A stretch of DNA of 64,000 nt from Umbelopsis ramanniana AG. Lineage: Eukaryota > Mucoromycota > Umbelopsidomycetes > Umbelopsidales > Umbelopsidaceae. Both the position numbers and the translations under genes were made by a program. Of the stretch, positions 25,251 through 35,549 are shown piece after piece. Location of the stretch: the NCBI RefSeq assembly GCF_025399195.1, contig NW_026252109.1, positions 62,001-126,000 of the forward strand, read 5' to 3'. The notes below the pieces were generated by a model. The model had not been told where the DNA came from. It ran no database searches and saw only the letters and a program-made list of their open reading frames with translations. Numbering within the stretch: the stretch's first letter is position 1; every line of letters begins with the position of its first letter.

Positions 25251-25534
25251 ACGCCAATATATTACCTAGCCTTTTCTTTACATTGATCACATCTTTCATT
25301 CTCTGCTGTAAATAGTTGCTGCCTCAGACATAAAACCACATTCTCATCCCACTGACTGATCCTCTAAAAACTGCACATTTGGTAAAAGCTCCTTTGTCTG
25401 AATTTCGCTCAATCAGGAAAAGTCAAATCATCTATTCATGAGACAACATAGTAAGATAGAATTGTACAAAGCATAACATATAGTAAGATGCATATAATGA
25501 GGTGTGTATAATAGGTACATAATCTATGCATTGA

Positions 25535-26676
25535 TTATATGCCAAGGAACTTCCATGAAGCGAATACCATGATGTTCCTTATGAAGTAGTAGTACCATCT
25601 ACGACTGAAGGTCATGTAAGAGGCAGCAGGTATAATCAAGGCCTTTTCGTCAGAAGCAATAGCATGAACGTTGTGCAAAAGCACATTAACATCGTCTCCG
25701 AGAACACCGTCGACATTCCATCGGACAGTCTCTTGAATCATAGCAGGGGTATTAACAGTCCATACGTAGACCTTCTTGTTTGCTTCGTGGGCGTCTCGGA
25801 TGAGCTTTTGGCCATCAATGCCGGAAAGTGCGGCGAAATGTAAACTGATAACATCGACATGCTCGAAGAAGTGTTTACGAGCAGCGGGTACAGATACGCC
25901 AATGAAGCAAAGACTATAATCTGGAAACAATTTCTGGGCCAATGGAATGAAACGTGGATGCCAAATACCAATTACGATTTGCTTGGAAAAATCGTGTGGC
26001 TCGTGCGCCAGGATTAGCTTGTGCAACTCCTCCAAAACACTAGGCGAGTTATCATTCTGGCAATACGTAAGCCCGACATTCTGCGATATGACTAAACTCA
26101 TTATTCGCTACTTTACCTTGATATCAAGAACGAGATAGAGGCCATTCTCTACATTTTCTTTTTGCTTGAGGTATGACAGGACATCGCTCATACGAGGAAT
26201 AGCGCAATGTGGCTCCTTCTTGGTACGCAAATTCTCCATGTAACCGTACCAATTTTGCTCCTTAATAACGCCAGTTCCATCGGTTGTGCGGTCAAGTCTA
26301 GGGTCATGAAGCATGACCATCTCGCCATCCTTTGTCATGTGAATATCTAAACACCAGAGTAAGAAGTCAATACTGTGGTTTCCCCCAACGTTGAAAATGA
26401 CGAACCCTAACTAACCGGACTCAATGCCATTGGCCCCAGCCTTGACAGCTTCGTCGAACGACAGCATGGTGTTTTCTGGGTATTTGGCTGAGAATCCTCG
26501 ATGGCCGACGACATGCGGGCAATCTATATGACACACAGGACAGAGAATGGTAGAAGTATGAGTTGATTGAGGTTGACAACGGGGAATCTTGGACGTCACT
26601 TTCAGGCAACTCCAACAAGACTATTTCTCGAATATAGAAAGAAAACTGTACCGTTGGTGGGTTCTGGGACGGTCAT
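25535..26676 (-). CDS. Glycerophosphodiester phosphodiesterase family, Pgc1-like
   Basis: Four exons, complement(join(25535..26056,26117..26346,26416..26523,26652..26676)), 294 residues. The GDPD TIM barrel is clear: [14 protein letters not shown], then [15 protein letters not shown] with the Glu and Asp metal ligands, and [13 protein letters not shown] with the HD pair. LVLDIK and VYVWTVNTP follow. A hydrophobic C-terminal tail ([19 protein letters not shown]) could anchor it to membranes. The closest family I recall with this pattern and tail is yeast Pgc1, a phosphatidylglycerol-specific phospholipase C of lipid droplets and mitochondria. Substrate assignment is inference. Exon 1 is only 25 nt. 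Confidence 0.88.
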
Positions 26677-27126
26677 GGTTGAGGATGAGGAAGAACCTTG
26701 AATAGGGCCGACCGCAAGTCAAAATCGTGGTTTTAACAATTTTTTTTAAACTTCCTCCCCCATTTTGGCGCTAAAGTCAGGCGATCGTTATCATTTGATA
26801 ACGACTGTAGAGATAAAATATACAAATGAACATCTGCGAGAAACATGTATTCTCATATGAGAATGTGGCTTCTTTCACATTGGCATGGAAGCAAAGCTAT
26901 AGACTGTGTCAAAGGCACGATCTCCACCACGGCAATAAATAGGCCCGGTTTCCCTCTCCATCCAAAAAAGTGGCAATCATAAAAAGCGGTCACGTCTCAC
27001 AAAATTGACAGATTTCATTAAGGACAATGGTGTCAATCTTCATTCTTCATACAGTGAATAATAAATATTGAAATAAGGCTATACTAAATAATAGAAATTC
27101 AACCAACTGTTCTCTGATGAAGATCT
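26677..27126. other. Intergenic between GDPD and the small acidic protein
   Basis: No gene seen. It holds the upstream region of the leftward GDPD gene and the 3' flank of the leftward small protein gene; AT-rich from about 27040. Confidence 0.5.
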
Positions 27127-27464
27127 TTAAAGTGCCATGAATCCGATCGCAATGGCTGCAGGGACAGCTAGAGCGCCTTTGACAATGGTTTGAGTACTAG
27201 CGCCAGAGTGCCAATGGCCGTACTCGTCAACCCAGCCTGTAATGACAACAAGGAAAAAAATTGGGCTGAATATTCTGTAATGTTATGAGATGCTCTTCTT
27301 TCACACTTCTTACCTCCTTGTCCATTGGGACCGTAACCACCATAGGGGGCGCTGGGATAGTAGTTGTCTTCATCGTCATCATCATCATCATCGCGGCTTC
27401 TTGCGCTGACAGCGAAGACTAGGACGAGGAGAGTCAAGAAGAGGAAGATTGGGAAGCGTTGCAT
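27127..27464 (-). CDS. Small secreted acidic protein, probably GPI-anchored
   Basis: Two exons, complement(join(27127..27236,27314..27464)), 86 residues. A signal peptide (MQRFPIFLFLTLLVLVFAVSA) is followed by RSRDDDDDDDEDNYYP and a Gly/Pro/Tyr-rich stretch. The second exon encodes WVDEYGHWHSGAS and a hydrophobic C-terminus (ALAVPAAIAIGFMAL). Signal peptide plus a small-residue site plus a terminal hydrophobic tail is the pattern of a GPI-anchored cell-surface protein. No family is recognised. Without splicing the frame stops at 27168 and loses the hydrophobic tail. Seven consecutive Asp could bind cations, but that is a guess. Confidence 0.65.
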
Positions 27465-27516
27465 ATTGGTTTTTGCTGATTGGTAAATATCTTTTTTCCA
27501 ACCCACATCTTTGTCC

Positions 27517-27524
27517 CTTATATA
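27517..27524 (-). promoter_or_regulatory. TATA box of the small acidic protein gene
   Basis: TATATAAG on the minus strand about 55 bp upstream of the ATG at 27464, a plausible core promoter position. Confidence 0.5.
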
Positions 27525-27529
27525 CCTTT

Positions 27530-28690
27530 ACAGAATCGGTTGTCCTCCGGCAGCGAAATGGATCTATCTTAGGACACGAAAATTTTAGCGGCATGTATGG
27601 CAAAATGCACTATAATGCAGTGATGGTAAAGAAGGGACCTAGTCATCAGGGTATGATTTTTCACATCCCATATTACCCGGCATACAACCAGCGCATTGAA
27701 TTTCGTAATACCTGCAGAAGTCCTTATTCGTAGGATGAGCCCATCATTCCACAACTTCTTGGGATAATCAGAGGACCTCTGTAGTCGTTTTGAATATCCA
27801 ACGCACTGGTAGTTTCTCAATCATCTGGGAGAAATGACTCGAGACGCAACGATACTTCTCTAACGATGTCATGTCTTCTTGTCCGTGAAATGATCCTTCC
27901 GATAAAAATACGTCATCTCGTTCAGCCGAACTTGCTGCTTGTGAACAAATTGCTCCCTTTACCTTGTCTCATAATAACATGACTTGACGATAATGCACTA
28001 CAATCTTCGAGCCAACATAATATTAAAAAAAATCAATGTGATTCGATTATAGAAAAAAGGTGTTATTAGGCACCCATCGTTCGTGAGGATGATGAATGGA
28101 TTTTATAAATTCAAACATTGAATGAATTCTGTACACTTGTAAAAGGCTGATGGTACTGTTTTTCCCAAGTTCAATATTTTTTTGGACAGACATATGAATT
28201 ACTTGTAGACCATGAAATCTGAATTGTTTAATTGTCTGCACAGACATATCCAACCGCGGTCAGTTTAATTTTGGCGGAAGAGAAAAATGGTCATTTGTAA
28301 ATGCGCTCGTCAATTACCAGTACTACTTGGATAGCTAAATGTCATAGGTTCTAAGCATGCGTGCACCATCCATGTCGAAGTTAAGGAGAATCGCTAGGGA
28401 AGATCCCTGTGATATGATGTAGGTTGGATATTGCTCAATGCAGCTATAGATCATGATCTGACTTTTTACGTTCGTTCAGCGTTCTGATTCCAACCAGGGA
28501 TCATCATGTATAATGAAATACGCAAGAACACAATGCATGTTCCATGAATATGACGAGTATTGTACCTGATCAGAATAGATTACAGATGTGACACCACCGA
28601 ACGCGAACGTCAGTTTCAAGGAATAGCAAAAAGTCAACTGCTTTTTCTTTTTATTTTTAGTTTTTAATTATACAAAGTAGCCGCAGTACA
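27530..28690. other. Intergenic, no gene recognised
   Basis: About 1.2 kb, AT-rich from about 28000. Short open frames on both strands lack domains and plausible splice partners. The right end is the 3' flank of the eEF1B gene. Confidence 0.45.
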
Positions 28691-28694
28691 GCCT

Positions 28695-29608
28695 CTAGAT
28701 CTTTTGCATAGCAGCGACATCGACAGATTGGACATGGTCCTCGAGTTCACAGATCTTGTCGGAAAGATCATCAAGCAAAACCTAAAAAAATATTGGTAAC
28801 TACTGGCTAGGAAAGACGCTTGGTCATGGCTCATCAGGTGTGTCTGTAAGGACTGCAATGCACAATATAAAAAAAAAAAAAAAAAAAAAAAACATATCAA
28901 CTGTCAGCCATCAACGCTACATTGGATGAAAGCATAGGAATAAGAAACCCACCTTGTCATCTTCAACAACACAGTTGATCTGGAGCTTCTTGATACCGTA
29001 ACCGATAGCAACAAGTTGGGAACCACCCCAAACCAAACCGTCCATGGTAATGGCCTTGACAGCAGCGGTCAACTCCTCCATGTTGGTCTCGTCATCCCAG
29101 GGCTTGACATCGAGAGTGACGGTGGTCTTAGCGATGGTCTTGGGCTTGTTGGCCTTCTTGGCGGCGTACTCAGCAAGACGTTGAGCCTTGAGCTTCTCGG
29201 CGGCCTCATCGACCTCTTCGTCATCAGAACCGAAAAGATCGATATCTTCATCCTCTTCCTCAGCGGCAGCAGCAGGAGCAGCATCCCTGTAAACCAACCA
29301 ATGTTTAGTATTCCATCCTGATACGCGTCAAAACCAACCAGAGCATACACTTACTTGTTGACGGAGGCGTACCACTTGGCAACGTGGGCGAATTCACCAG
29401 CGGGAGCCGCACCAAGGGCCTTGGCGACAGCAGCGTCAGCGTCAGAGGCAGCAGCACTAAGGTAAAACATCGGTTAACGTGAATTCCACAACACTGAAGA
29501 TGGAAAAAAAGGAAAAGATCAAAGTTACCCCTTAACGAACTCGTTGTTCTCGAAGAAACCGTTCAGGATCTGAAGAGCGATGGGGGAATCGATGGTGATG
29601 GAAGACAT
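28695..29608 (-). CDS. EFB1: Translation elongation factor eEF1B beta (EF-1 beta)
   Basis: Four exons, complement(join(28695..28781,28953..29286,29355..29456,29529..29608)), 200 residues against 206 in yeast. An N-terminal GST-C-like helical region is followed by an acidic linker ([16 protein letters not shown], the conserved D-L-F-G-S motif) and the C-terminal nucleotide exchange domain ([36 protein letters not shown]) ending in AAMQKI. It recharges eEF1A with GTP during elongation. Intron 3 (28782-28952) contains a run of about 24 T on the coding strand, and the coding sequence uses highly biased codons. Confidence 0.96.
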
Positions 29609-30342
29609 GTTTGACAAGTGGCAAGGAAAGAGAAAAATTTTCGCCCAACTTAATGCCAAAAGTCCTGAGGCTGGGAGCAATCCGCAAATTTGATTGGCTA
29701 CAATAATCAATTGCCCGTCCTCTCCATCATGTTGACTTTAAGTATTGAATCCTCAGCTTGACTCCAGTGCAGACACTGGGACATAAATCACTTTCTACAC
29801 TGCTTGCATCTTCGACAACCATCCACTTTTTATCTAATATCCACAGTATGTGTAAGTTGCTTTGAAGCCAGCTGGTATTGTATGATGACTAGTATTTGAC
29901 GTGAAAGGATACTTAATAACGCTAAAATGTTGCAACGTGTGTCGCGTCGAACGGCCGATTTCATTGTTTCCGACTTGTCAAAAGGATGTCCCATAATGTT
30001 GTTCTGTCTTGTCAGTCTGGGATATCACCTATTCATCTGTGCTTTATAGGCTAAGTAGATAGATTTCTTCACAGCTCGAGTGCTCATATCAATACTTGAT
30101 AACATAAATCATCTTTTGGATGATGTACCGCTGGTTTTTGTTTTCTATCGCACTACGGAATGTCTCCTCTGTTGCCGTACGCTCACAACACTGTATTATT
30201 GCAGTATCCACGTGACAGGACGGTTGTTGATATCCAAGGCACCAAAAAGGCAATTGGAGTTTTCTTACAACTGGGCATTCTCCAGTCGGAAACTATTTAT
30301 CTTTTTACTCTTCTCTTCTTTTCGTCAAGACTTTCAATAACG
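29609..30342. other. Divergent intergenic region between eEF1B beta and myosin light chain
   Basis: No gene seen. It must contain both promoters. A pyrimidine-rich stretch (about 30290-30330) precedes the light chain ATG. Confidence 0.5.
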
Positions 30343-30978
30343 ATGGCTCCGGTAGAGTGGATACCTCATGTGCCCCTATTCCATGTGAACTTACATCTAA
30401 TCGTTTCGTCTCTTGAAGGTTGGTAAAAAATCAAAGAGAAGAACTCCTCGCCAAAACTCAAACGTGTTCGCCATGTTCACACCTCAGCAAATCATTGAGT
30501 TCAGAGAGGCTTTCAGCATGATAGATACCGATCATGACGGCTATGTGTGTGCAGAGGATTTAGAGGAGGCTTATGTGCAAATTCTGGGTAAGTACCGTAC
30601 CGTGGACTTTATGGCCCCAGCCAGCCTGATCTAATCGGAACTTTTTTGCGGATGCCAGGTTTGCAACCAACACCTGGAATGATACAGAATATGCTGGGAG
30701 ACTCGACTTCGTCCATCAACTTTACCATTTTCCTAACGCTGATGGCAGAAAAACTTTCAGGCACAGACCCTGAGCCTGAAATTTTGCAGGCGTTCGCTGC
30801 CTTTGACGACGATGGCAAGGGCTACATCAACGCTGACGACTTGAGGGAATGCATGACCACCATGGGAGATCGATTCACCGATGAAGAGGTTGATGTCATG
30901 TTTAAGGGATGTCCAGTAGATGACTATGGCAACTTCAATTATCGAGAATTCGTACGAGTATTGAAGCATGGCGATTAA
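30343..30978 (+). CDS. Myosin II regulatory light chain
   Basis: Three exons, join(30343..30351,30419..30587,30659..30978), 165 residues. Exon 1 encodes only Met-Ala-Pro. The N-terminus KKSKRRTPRQNSNVFAMF matches the phosphorylatable segment of regulatory light chains; Ser17 corresponds to animal Ser19, while the adjacent Thr18 position is Asn. EF-hand 1 (DTDHDGYVCAED) has all metal ligands and the Asp at position 12 typical of this family. A second loop, DDDGKGYINADD, is also well formed. The protein binds the neck of myosin II and acts in the cytokinetic ring. An RLC1-like role is inferred from fission yeast. Confidence 0.9.
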
Positions 30979-31232
30979 TTATTATTTTTTTCTTTTACAC
31001 GCCGTAGAAAGCTTTCCCTTCCAAACTATACCCTCTTCTTTGTTGTATATAACCCTTACGGCCCAGCTGATTTAACTTGTGGAAATAAATGCCGAGTTAC
31101 CCCTTACCCAACATGGTGATATAAGACGGAATTCGTTTTGTGATGTACAGAAAGGTATTAAAGATAGATGGTATTTTGAAGAAAATTAAACAAGTAATTA
31201 CATAAAATAGTAGACCGTTCAACACCAAATGT

Positions 31233-34200
31233 TTACAAATCGAAAAGTTTCCGAATTTCTTGGGTTGTGAGTTTGGTACTTTGTATCGCTCCATCACCAA
31301 GTGCTCCATGGATGATGCGAGCTTTTTTCTGCTGAAGTGCAACCACCTTCTGTTCTATGGTATGATTCACAAGTAGACGAACCACGTGCACGGGAGAGGT
31401 TTGCCCTATACGATGAACTCGATCGATAGCTTGTTCTGTGAGATAGAATAGAGTTAACAAAAGTAAAAGGTGATAGTCAAGTGTGCGGTGTGCATTACCT
31501 TCCAGCGCCGGGTTCCACCACACGTCGGTCAAAATAACTCTGTTAGCGGCAGTAAGATTTAATCTTTCATAATAAGAAAAAAAAAGTAACATTAGACAAG
31601 GAAAGGTTTCTCTCTCAAAAATAGTCTGTATGCACTTACCCTAGTGATCCACATTTGAGCGATATGAGCATAACTGTCGTCTCTGGATCATGCTTTAAAG
31701 CTTTAAGACTCTTCTCTCGCAGCGGATTAGGCATTGAGCCATCGTATCGGCAGTACTTGAATCCACATTTCTTCAACGGTTCCTCGATAAGATCCAACAT
31801 GGCAGTGAACTGTGAGAAAATGATGGTTTTTTCCGTTGGCGCTGTGATTCTGGTCTCATCCAAGATTTCCATCAATTTGGTGATTTTGGCACTGGTAACA
31901 AAGCGTTGCGACACGTCTTTGCCGATTTCCGGTGGATCTTCCGATACAGGTGGTGGGATAGCAGCCTTCGTAACTTGTTCAGCGCACTCCCAACAGAAAG
32001 GCGACGTCGCATCCGAGTTGGAATTGAATAGCGTTCGACTGCATAGCTCACAAAATCGCTTGCCTGGTAGATTCTTGTCAAAGACAGACATGCCTGGTTC
32101 TGCAACTCCACCCCAACCAAGATCGACAGCCATTTTAGCCATCAAAGCTCGTTTCGCCAACGCTTCTCCTGCTTCCTTCGCTTCTCGACGACTATTGTTG
32201 ATAGACTTTAAGCTGGTTGTTTCCAGTTCTAACGCATCAGCATCAGCTCCCATAGACTTGAGGACTAGCTGTGGGTGATTACAGGCTGTAAAGTAGGTGC
32301 AACAATTTAGTCTCAGACTCTGTGGTTCAGCTTGGCCATCTTTTCAATAGGTGCCGCATAAGCTTACCTTGTCGCAACCTCAACAGCATACATAGCATGT
32401 TTAGATAATTTTTCTCGTCTTTGCCAGACTTGAAAATCTTTTCCACAGTGGATTTGGTTTTCAGGGTCAGCATCTCGTATAGCTCTCGTTCCTTTGGTGA
32501 AAAATCCAAAAACACATCCTTCTTTTCTCGATCAGGTAGTTTGAGTGTAAGCTTGGTCGACAGAGGACCGTCAGAATCTTTGCCATTTGACTGACCGGAT
32601 TCCACAGAAGCAGCTGGAGACATCGCTTCGGAACCTGTAGCTCCAGGAGTGGTTGCTCGAGATGGATTCGCAGATGGAGTGGCCTCTTCTTTCGAATTCA
32701 TCTGCTCTTCCTTCAAAACACTCTTCGTACGACGTAGCATGATAGCCATCAGTACAGCTTTTAACCTTGCCATGGCAGTCTTGCTGTGTCCCGCTTGAAT
32801 TTGCGCCGATATCGTCTTTTTAAAATTAGAATAATTAGCTAAGGGTTGTATTTGTAAAAATCGTAGCAAGCTGTAGAGTTCTTCGACATTGTTCTGAAGT
32901 GGTGTTCCCGTCAAACACCATCGTTTGGATGCTACAAGGCTGGTACATGATAAGGATGAACGGGTGTTTCTGTTTTTGATTTGCTGTGCTTCGTCTTGGA
33001 TAGAAAAGAGGGTAAGGGGGAATATTCTTTTTGTTATAAATGATGTTTATACATGTCATACATACCTAATACAACTCTATACCACTTTGTTTGAAAAAGC
33101 GGCCCATATCCGCTGGTACTTTGTAAGCCTGAATCATACTCAACGGGAAGAATGCTTGCTTCGAATGCGCTTTGTCCTGGTGAGGACACCGCACTCGTTG
33201 GGTCGTCATCGAAATCGTCCAAGTCATTCCGCCGTTTCTTCGTATTCTGAAAACTAGGTTCCGACTGCGTATCGTTGTCCGTGTCAATAGCTGCGGATTT
33301 TTTCTTTCGTCCTTTCTCAATGGCCGGAAAATCAGACGCTACCACCTGGTAAGTAGTGATGACAATATCATATTGCAAAAAATGCTTTGGGTCTGCACAG
33401 GTTATGATAGTGAATTAGTATGACATGCTATCTTTGAACCGTGAACTTAGTTTATTGAATTTACCTTTCGTTCTGGATTGACCGTGGTGGATCAAAACCC
33501 TTAGTTTACCATCTTCTGTCTTGGATTGGATCTCGGATGCCCATTGCTGGATAAGCGCAAGTGGTGTGACGATCAAAGTCAATTTTTTGGGAGCTGTGTC
33601 GTTTGTTCGTACTGAGCCTTGCTCTTGAGGTACACATTGCGCAGTATCCTGTTGATTATCAGCATTCATAGTCGAAAGAATTAATCCAATGGTTTGAATG
33701 GTTTTTCCTAAGCCCATCTGTAAAATACGATAAGAAAGGTAAGAACAGGTTTCAGATTAGTCAAGCAACAGTAGTAATGTATACATACATCCTGCACAGT
33801 GAAGAAATTAAAGAAAGAATGAAAATGAGAATTAGTCAACAGCAAGACAATACGATAGCACACTTCAAATAATGTTTACATACATCAGCCAGAATTCCAC
33901 CGTTACTGCTCTTGTTGGCTTCACGATCAATCATCCAGTTAACTCCGTGAACTTGATGCTTCATCAATGCAATCTTCAATCCTTCGATGTGTCGTTTACT
34001 GTCATCTAGCTCTTCATCATCATCTTCAATATCTCCAACATCTGGCATCTCATTATCCTCTAAAATGGTAATGGTGCCATTATCGTCTCTATATGATTGA
34101 GATAACTGAGAAACAGCTCGTTTGCGACCGAAGGAACTTGGAATACTATCCAAAAGCTCTGATATATCTTGTTTTGTTTGATCGACCGCGCCATGATTAG

Positions 34201-35356
34201 CAGAATCGTAAGCACTAGCACCGTAAGAATATTTGGAGCGACTGCTGGATGTATTGGTCGGCACGGGGTTGGGGTTATTGTATCGAGTGGAAGGATTAAA
34301 AAAAGGAGGTTCTTCTAAGTAGACGTTTTGTTGATAGAGGTTGGCACTAATGAGCTTGACATTGGCTGGTTGACAGTACAGAATGATATACACTGGTGTG
34401 CGATGTTGATTTGATTTGTTTCGAGGAATTACTGCATCCCACCATATCATGCCAGCATCGGCCATAGGGCCAAGAAATTTGGTATCTTCAAAGGGAAGCC
34501 ATCCAAAGAACTTTTTGGGAGGAGATCTTGACGATACCACAAAGGAGTAGTTTCCAGTTCTATCGCGTCGACCTTCATTCAAAACTTGAATAGCTTCGTA
34601 ACCTTCATCTTTGACAAGTTCAATAGATTTGATAGCAACAATATCGGTTTTGACCATGCCTAGACAAATGTTCTTATTGGTCATTTCTTCATCCAGAATC
34701 ACATCGTCGTCGTCTGTACTAGTGTGTGAAGAAGATGTGGTCGTCACCACGGTTGGTATGGCTGCTGGTGAACTCAGCATGGCGACTGGACCTTGACGAT
34801 TGATTTGGTTGTATACGGCTTGATGCTGCTGTCGTGCCAACATCAATCTGCTATAATCCATAGGAGACACAGCTACATTTCTATCCGTCGGTAGTGGTGT
34901 ATAGGGATTTCGAAAAGGTACACCGCTAGATGATAACGATCGCACTAGATTAGTCGCATTATGAGGAGAATGAATGGAGAGGTGTTCAAAAGACGGCGTA
35001 GTGTTCAGTTGATTTGGCGTCTCATCTTTCTGAACAGGTGTTCCTGAAGACATTGGTAACTGCGGCCAAAACTGTTCATGGGCGACATAGGTTTGTACAG
35101 GTTGTTGGTGCCGGTGCAAATTATCAGTGGTTAGTATTCGTCGTCTTTTCTCAGAGTGAGGGGATTCTGATACGGGTTGAGGTTGTGGGACAGGATATCG
35201 GTGCTCTTGCGAGAATAAAAACGGGTCTGCTGAAGATGAATCTGAGAGATCTATGTACATTGAGTCCTGAGTTCGTTGAGCTGTAGACGAGACTATAGGA
35301 CTGCTTCCTGCGCTCTGCGTCTGTCGGAAGGACTGATTCTGAAAGTCATAGTCCAT
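31233..35356 (-). CDS. SNF2-family DNA-dependent ATPase, Rad5/16-Uls1-like
   Basis: Eight exons including a 3-nt microexon, complement(join(31233..31435,31499..31563,31640..32285,32368..32994,33066..33392,33465..33717,33789..33791,33884..35356)), 1198 residues. The first ~440 residues are Ser/Gln-rich with a conserved block (VVSSRSPPKKFFGWLPFED). ATPase motifs follow: MKHQVHGVNWM, GGILAD-D-MGLGKT, VVLDEAQQIKN and CLTGTPLQNN. Helicase C has IIFSQFTAMLD and AIDRVHRIGQT. Where Rad5/Rad16 relatives carry a RING, this protein has CELC-x15-CWEC (about residues 973-995), a four-Cys zinc knuckle. Such ATPases remodel DNA-protein complexes in repair and transcription. I place it in the Rad5/16 group by the long insertion between the ATPase lobes. 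Ubiquitin ligase activity is doubtful. Confidence 0.9.
33775..33886 (-). repeat. 17-bp duplication flanking the SNF2 microexon
   Basis: On the coding strand, GATGTATGTAAACATTA (33886-33870) spans the end of exon 1 and its donor. GATGTATGTATACATTA (33791-33775) spans the 3-nt microexon and its donor. The two copies match at 16 of 17 positions and are about 95 bp apart. Confidence 0.9.
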
Positions 35357-35549
35357 TTTGTTTCGTACGAGATGAATCTGAAAGACGAATGCTGAGGAGA
35401 AGCAGCAGGTGGGTAATGAACCAAGCCAGGCGGGAAACTACTAGTTTGATAACACACACACAGCACTTTTCTCTGCCCACACGGTAAAAAAAGAAGAAAT
35501 CGAAAAAAGACGAGCTGTCACATGATGTAATCGGACTTTTAATAGTAGA

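Noticed and set aside
28869-28892. A24 tract as a retroposon poly(A) tail
   Set aside because: It lies inside eEF1B intron 3 with no adjacent retroposed sequence or target-site duplication; similar A/T runs are common in this window.
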